The notes under the pieces are model-generated. The model did no database searches. It was not told where the DNA came from and was given only the letters and a program-made list of their open reading frames with translations. The translations under genes were made by a program, and so were the position numbers. Positions 14,136 through 14,244 of a DNA stretch of 14,244 nt are shown here, piece by piece. Origin of the DNA: Pseudomonadota bacterium (lineage in GTDB: Bacteria; Pseudomonadota; Alphaproteobacteria; Rhizobiales; Devosiaceae); NCBI GenBank assembly GCA_023431205.1, contig JAEYXQ010000090.1, positions 1-14,244 on the forward strand, written 5' to 3'. Position 1 is the stretch's first letter, and each line of letters starts with the position of its first letter.

Positions 14136-14244
14136 TCAGCGCGGAAGTGCGGTGAACAGAGCCTCGACGTCGGCGACCCGGTCGATGTCGAGGAACTGCT
14201 GCTCGAGGTCGCGGGCGGCAGCAGTGGGCAGCGCGTCCCTGACG
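14136..14244 (-). CDS. C-terminal end of an unknown protein, cut by the window edge
   Basis: The last 35 residues of a minus-strand gene are visible, ending FLDIDRVADVEALFTALPR before TGA at 14138-14136. The frame uses GC-rich third positions like the other genes, and it lies tail to tail with tctA only four bases away, so it is probably real. The DIDxxxDVEAL ending is reminiscent of the DIDTPEDL tail of MobA-like nucleotidyltransferases, but this is a weak hint from a short piece and no function should be assigned on it. Confidence 0.6.
   Translation of the reverse strand, partial: VRDALPTAAARDLEQQFLDIDRVADVEALFTALPR

Overview
The window looks like the chromosome of a high-GC alphaproteobacterium, probably Hyphomicrobiales and possibly Devosia-like; the genus is a guess. 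The grounds are an invasion-associated locus B (IalB) family protein, a coupled sdhE-mfd pair, a UbiH-type hydroxylase with the PPIGAQGLNLG signature, and a GC content of about 65-70% by hand count in most genes. There is no CRISPR array, insertion sequence, integrase or complete phage gene.

Left edge (1-834): a small protein of unknown function on the minus strand, clearly lower in GC (about 53-57% in the lines I counted). A second reading frame probably follows it off the left edge. Then comes a gene-free stretch. Plus strand 835-5500: sdhE (flavinylation factor for succinate dehydrogenase) overlaps mfd (transcription-repair coupling factor) by ATGA. A secreted IalB-family protein follows, closed by a strong rho-independent terminator at 5526-5549. 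A REP-like palindrome lies between that terminator and the next, convergent operon.

Minus strand 5715-7788: a tightly overlapped three-gene operon. It contains two half-size YeeE/YedE (TsuA-like) membrane proteins, which together resemble one split sulfur-compound transporter, followed by a UbiH/COQ6-type FAD monooxygenase. Diverging from it, terC (7954-8853) overlaps a zeta-crystallin-type NADPH:quinone oxidoreductase (8850-9821) by ATGA.

9871-9960 is tRNA-Ser(UGA). Just after it lies a decayed fragment of an ABC peptide-type solute-binding protein with a likely frameshift. Next come a YdhS-like FAD/NAD(P)-binding protein (10654-11988), then tctB and tctA (12172-14131), the membrane part of a tripartite tricarboxylate transporter. 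No tctC is visible. The window ends in the C-terminus of a convergent minus-strand gene.

Most of this is ordinary chromosomal content. The best candidates for something undescribed are the low-GC unknown pair at the left edge, which lies where recG often stands, and the split YeeE plus UbiH operon. I cannot show that either is a new system.
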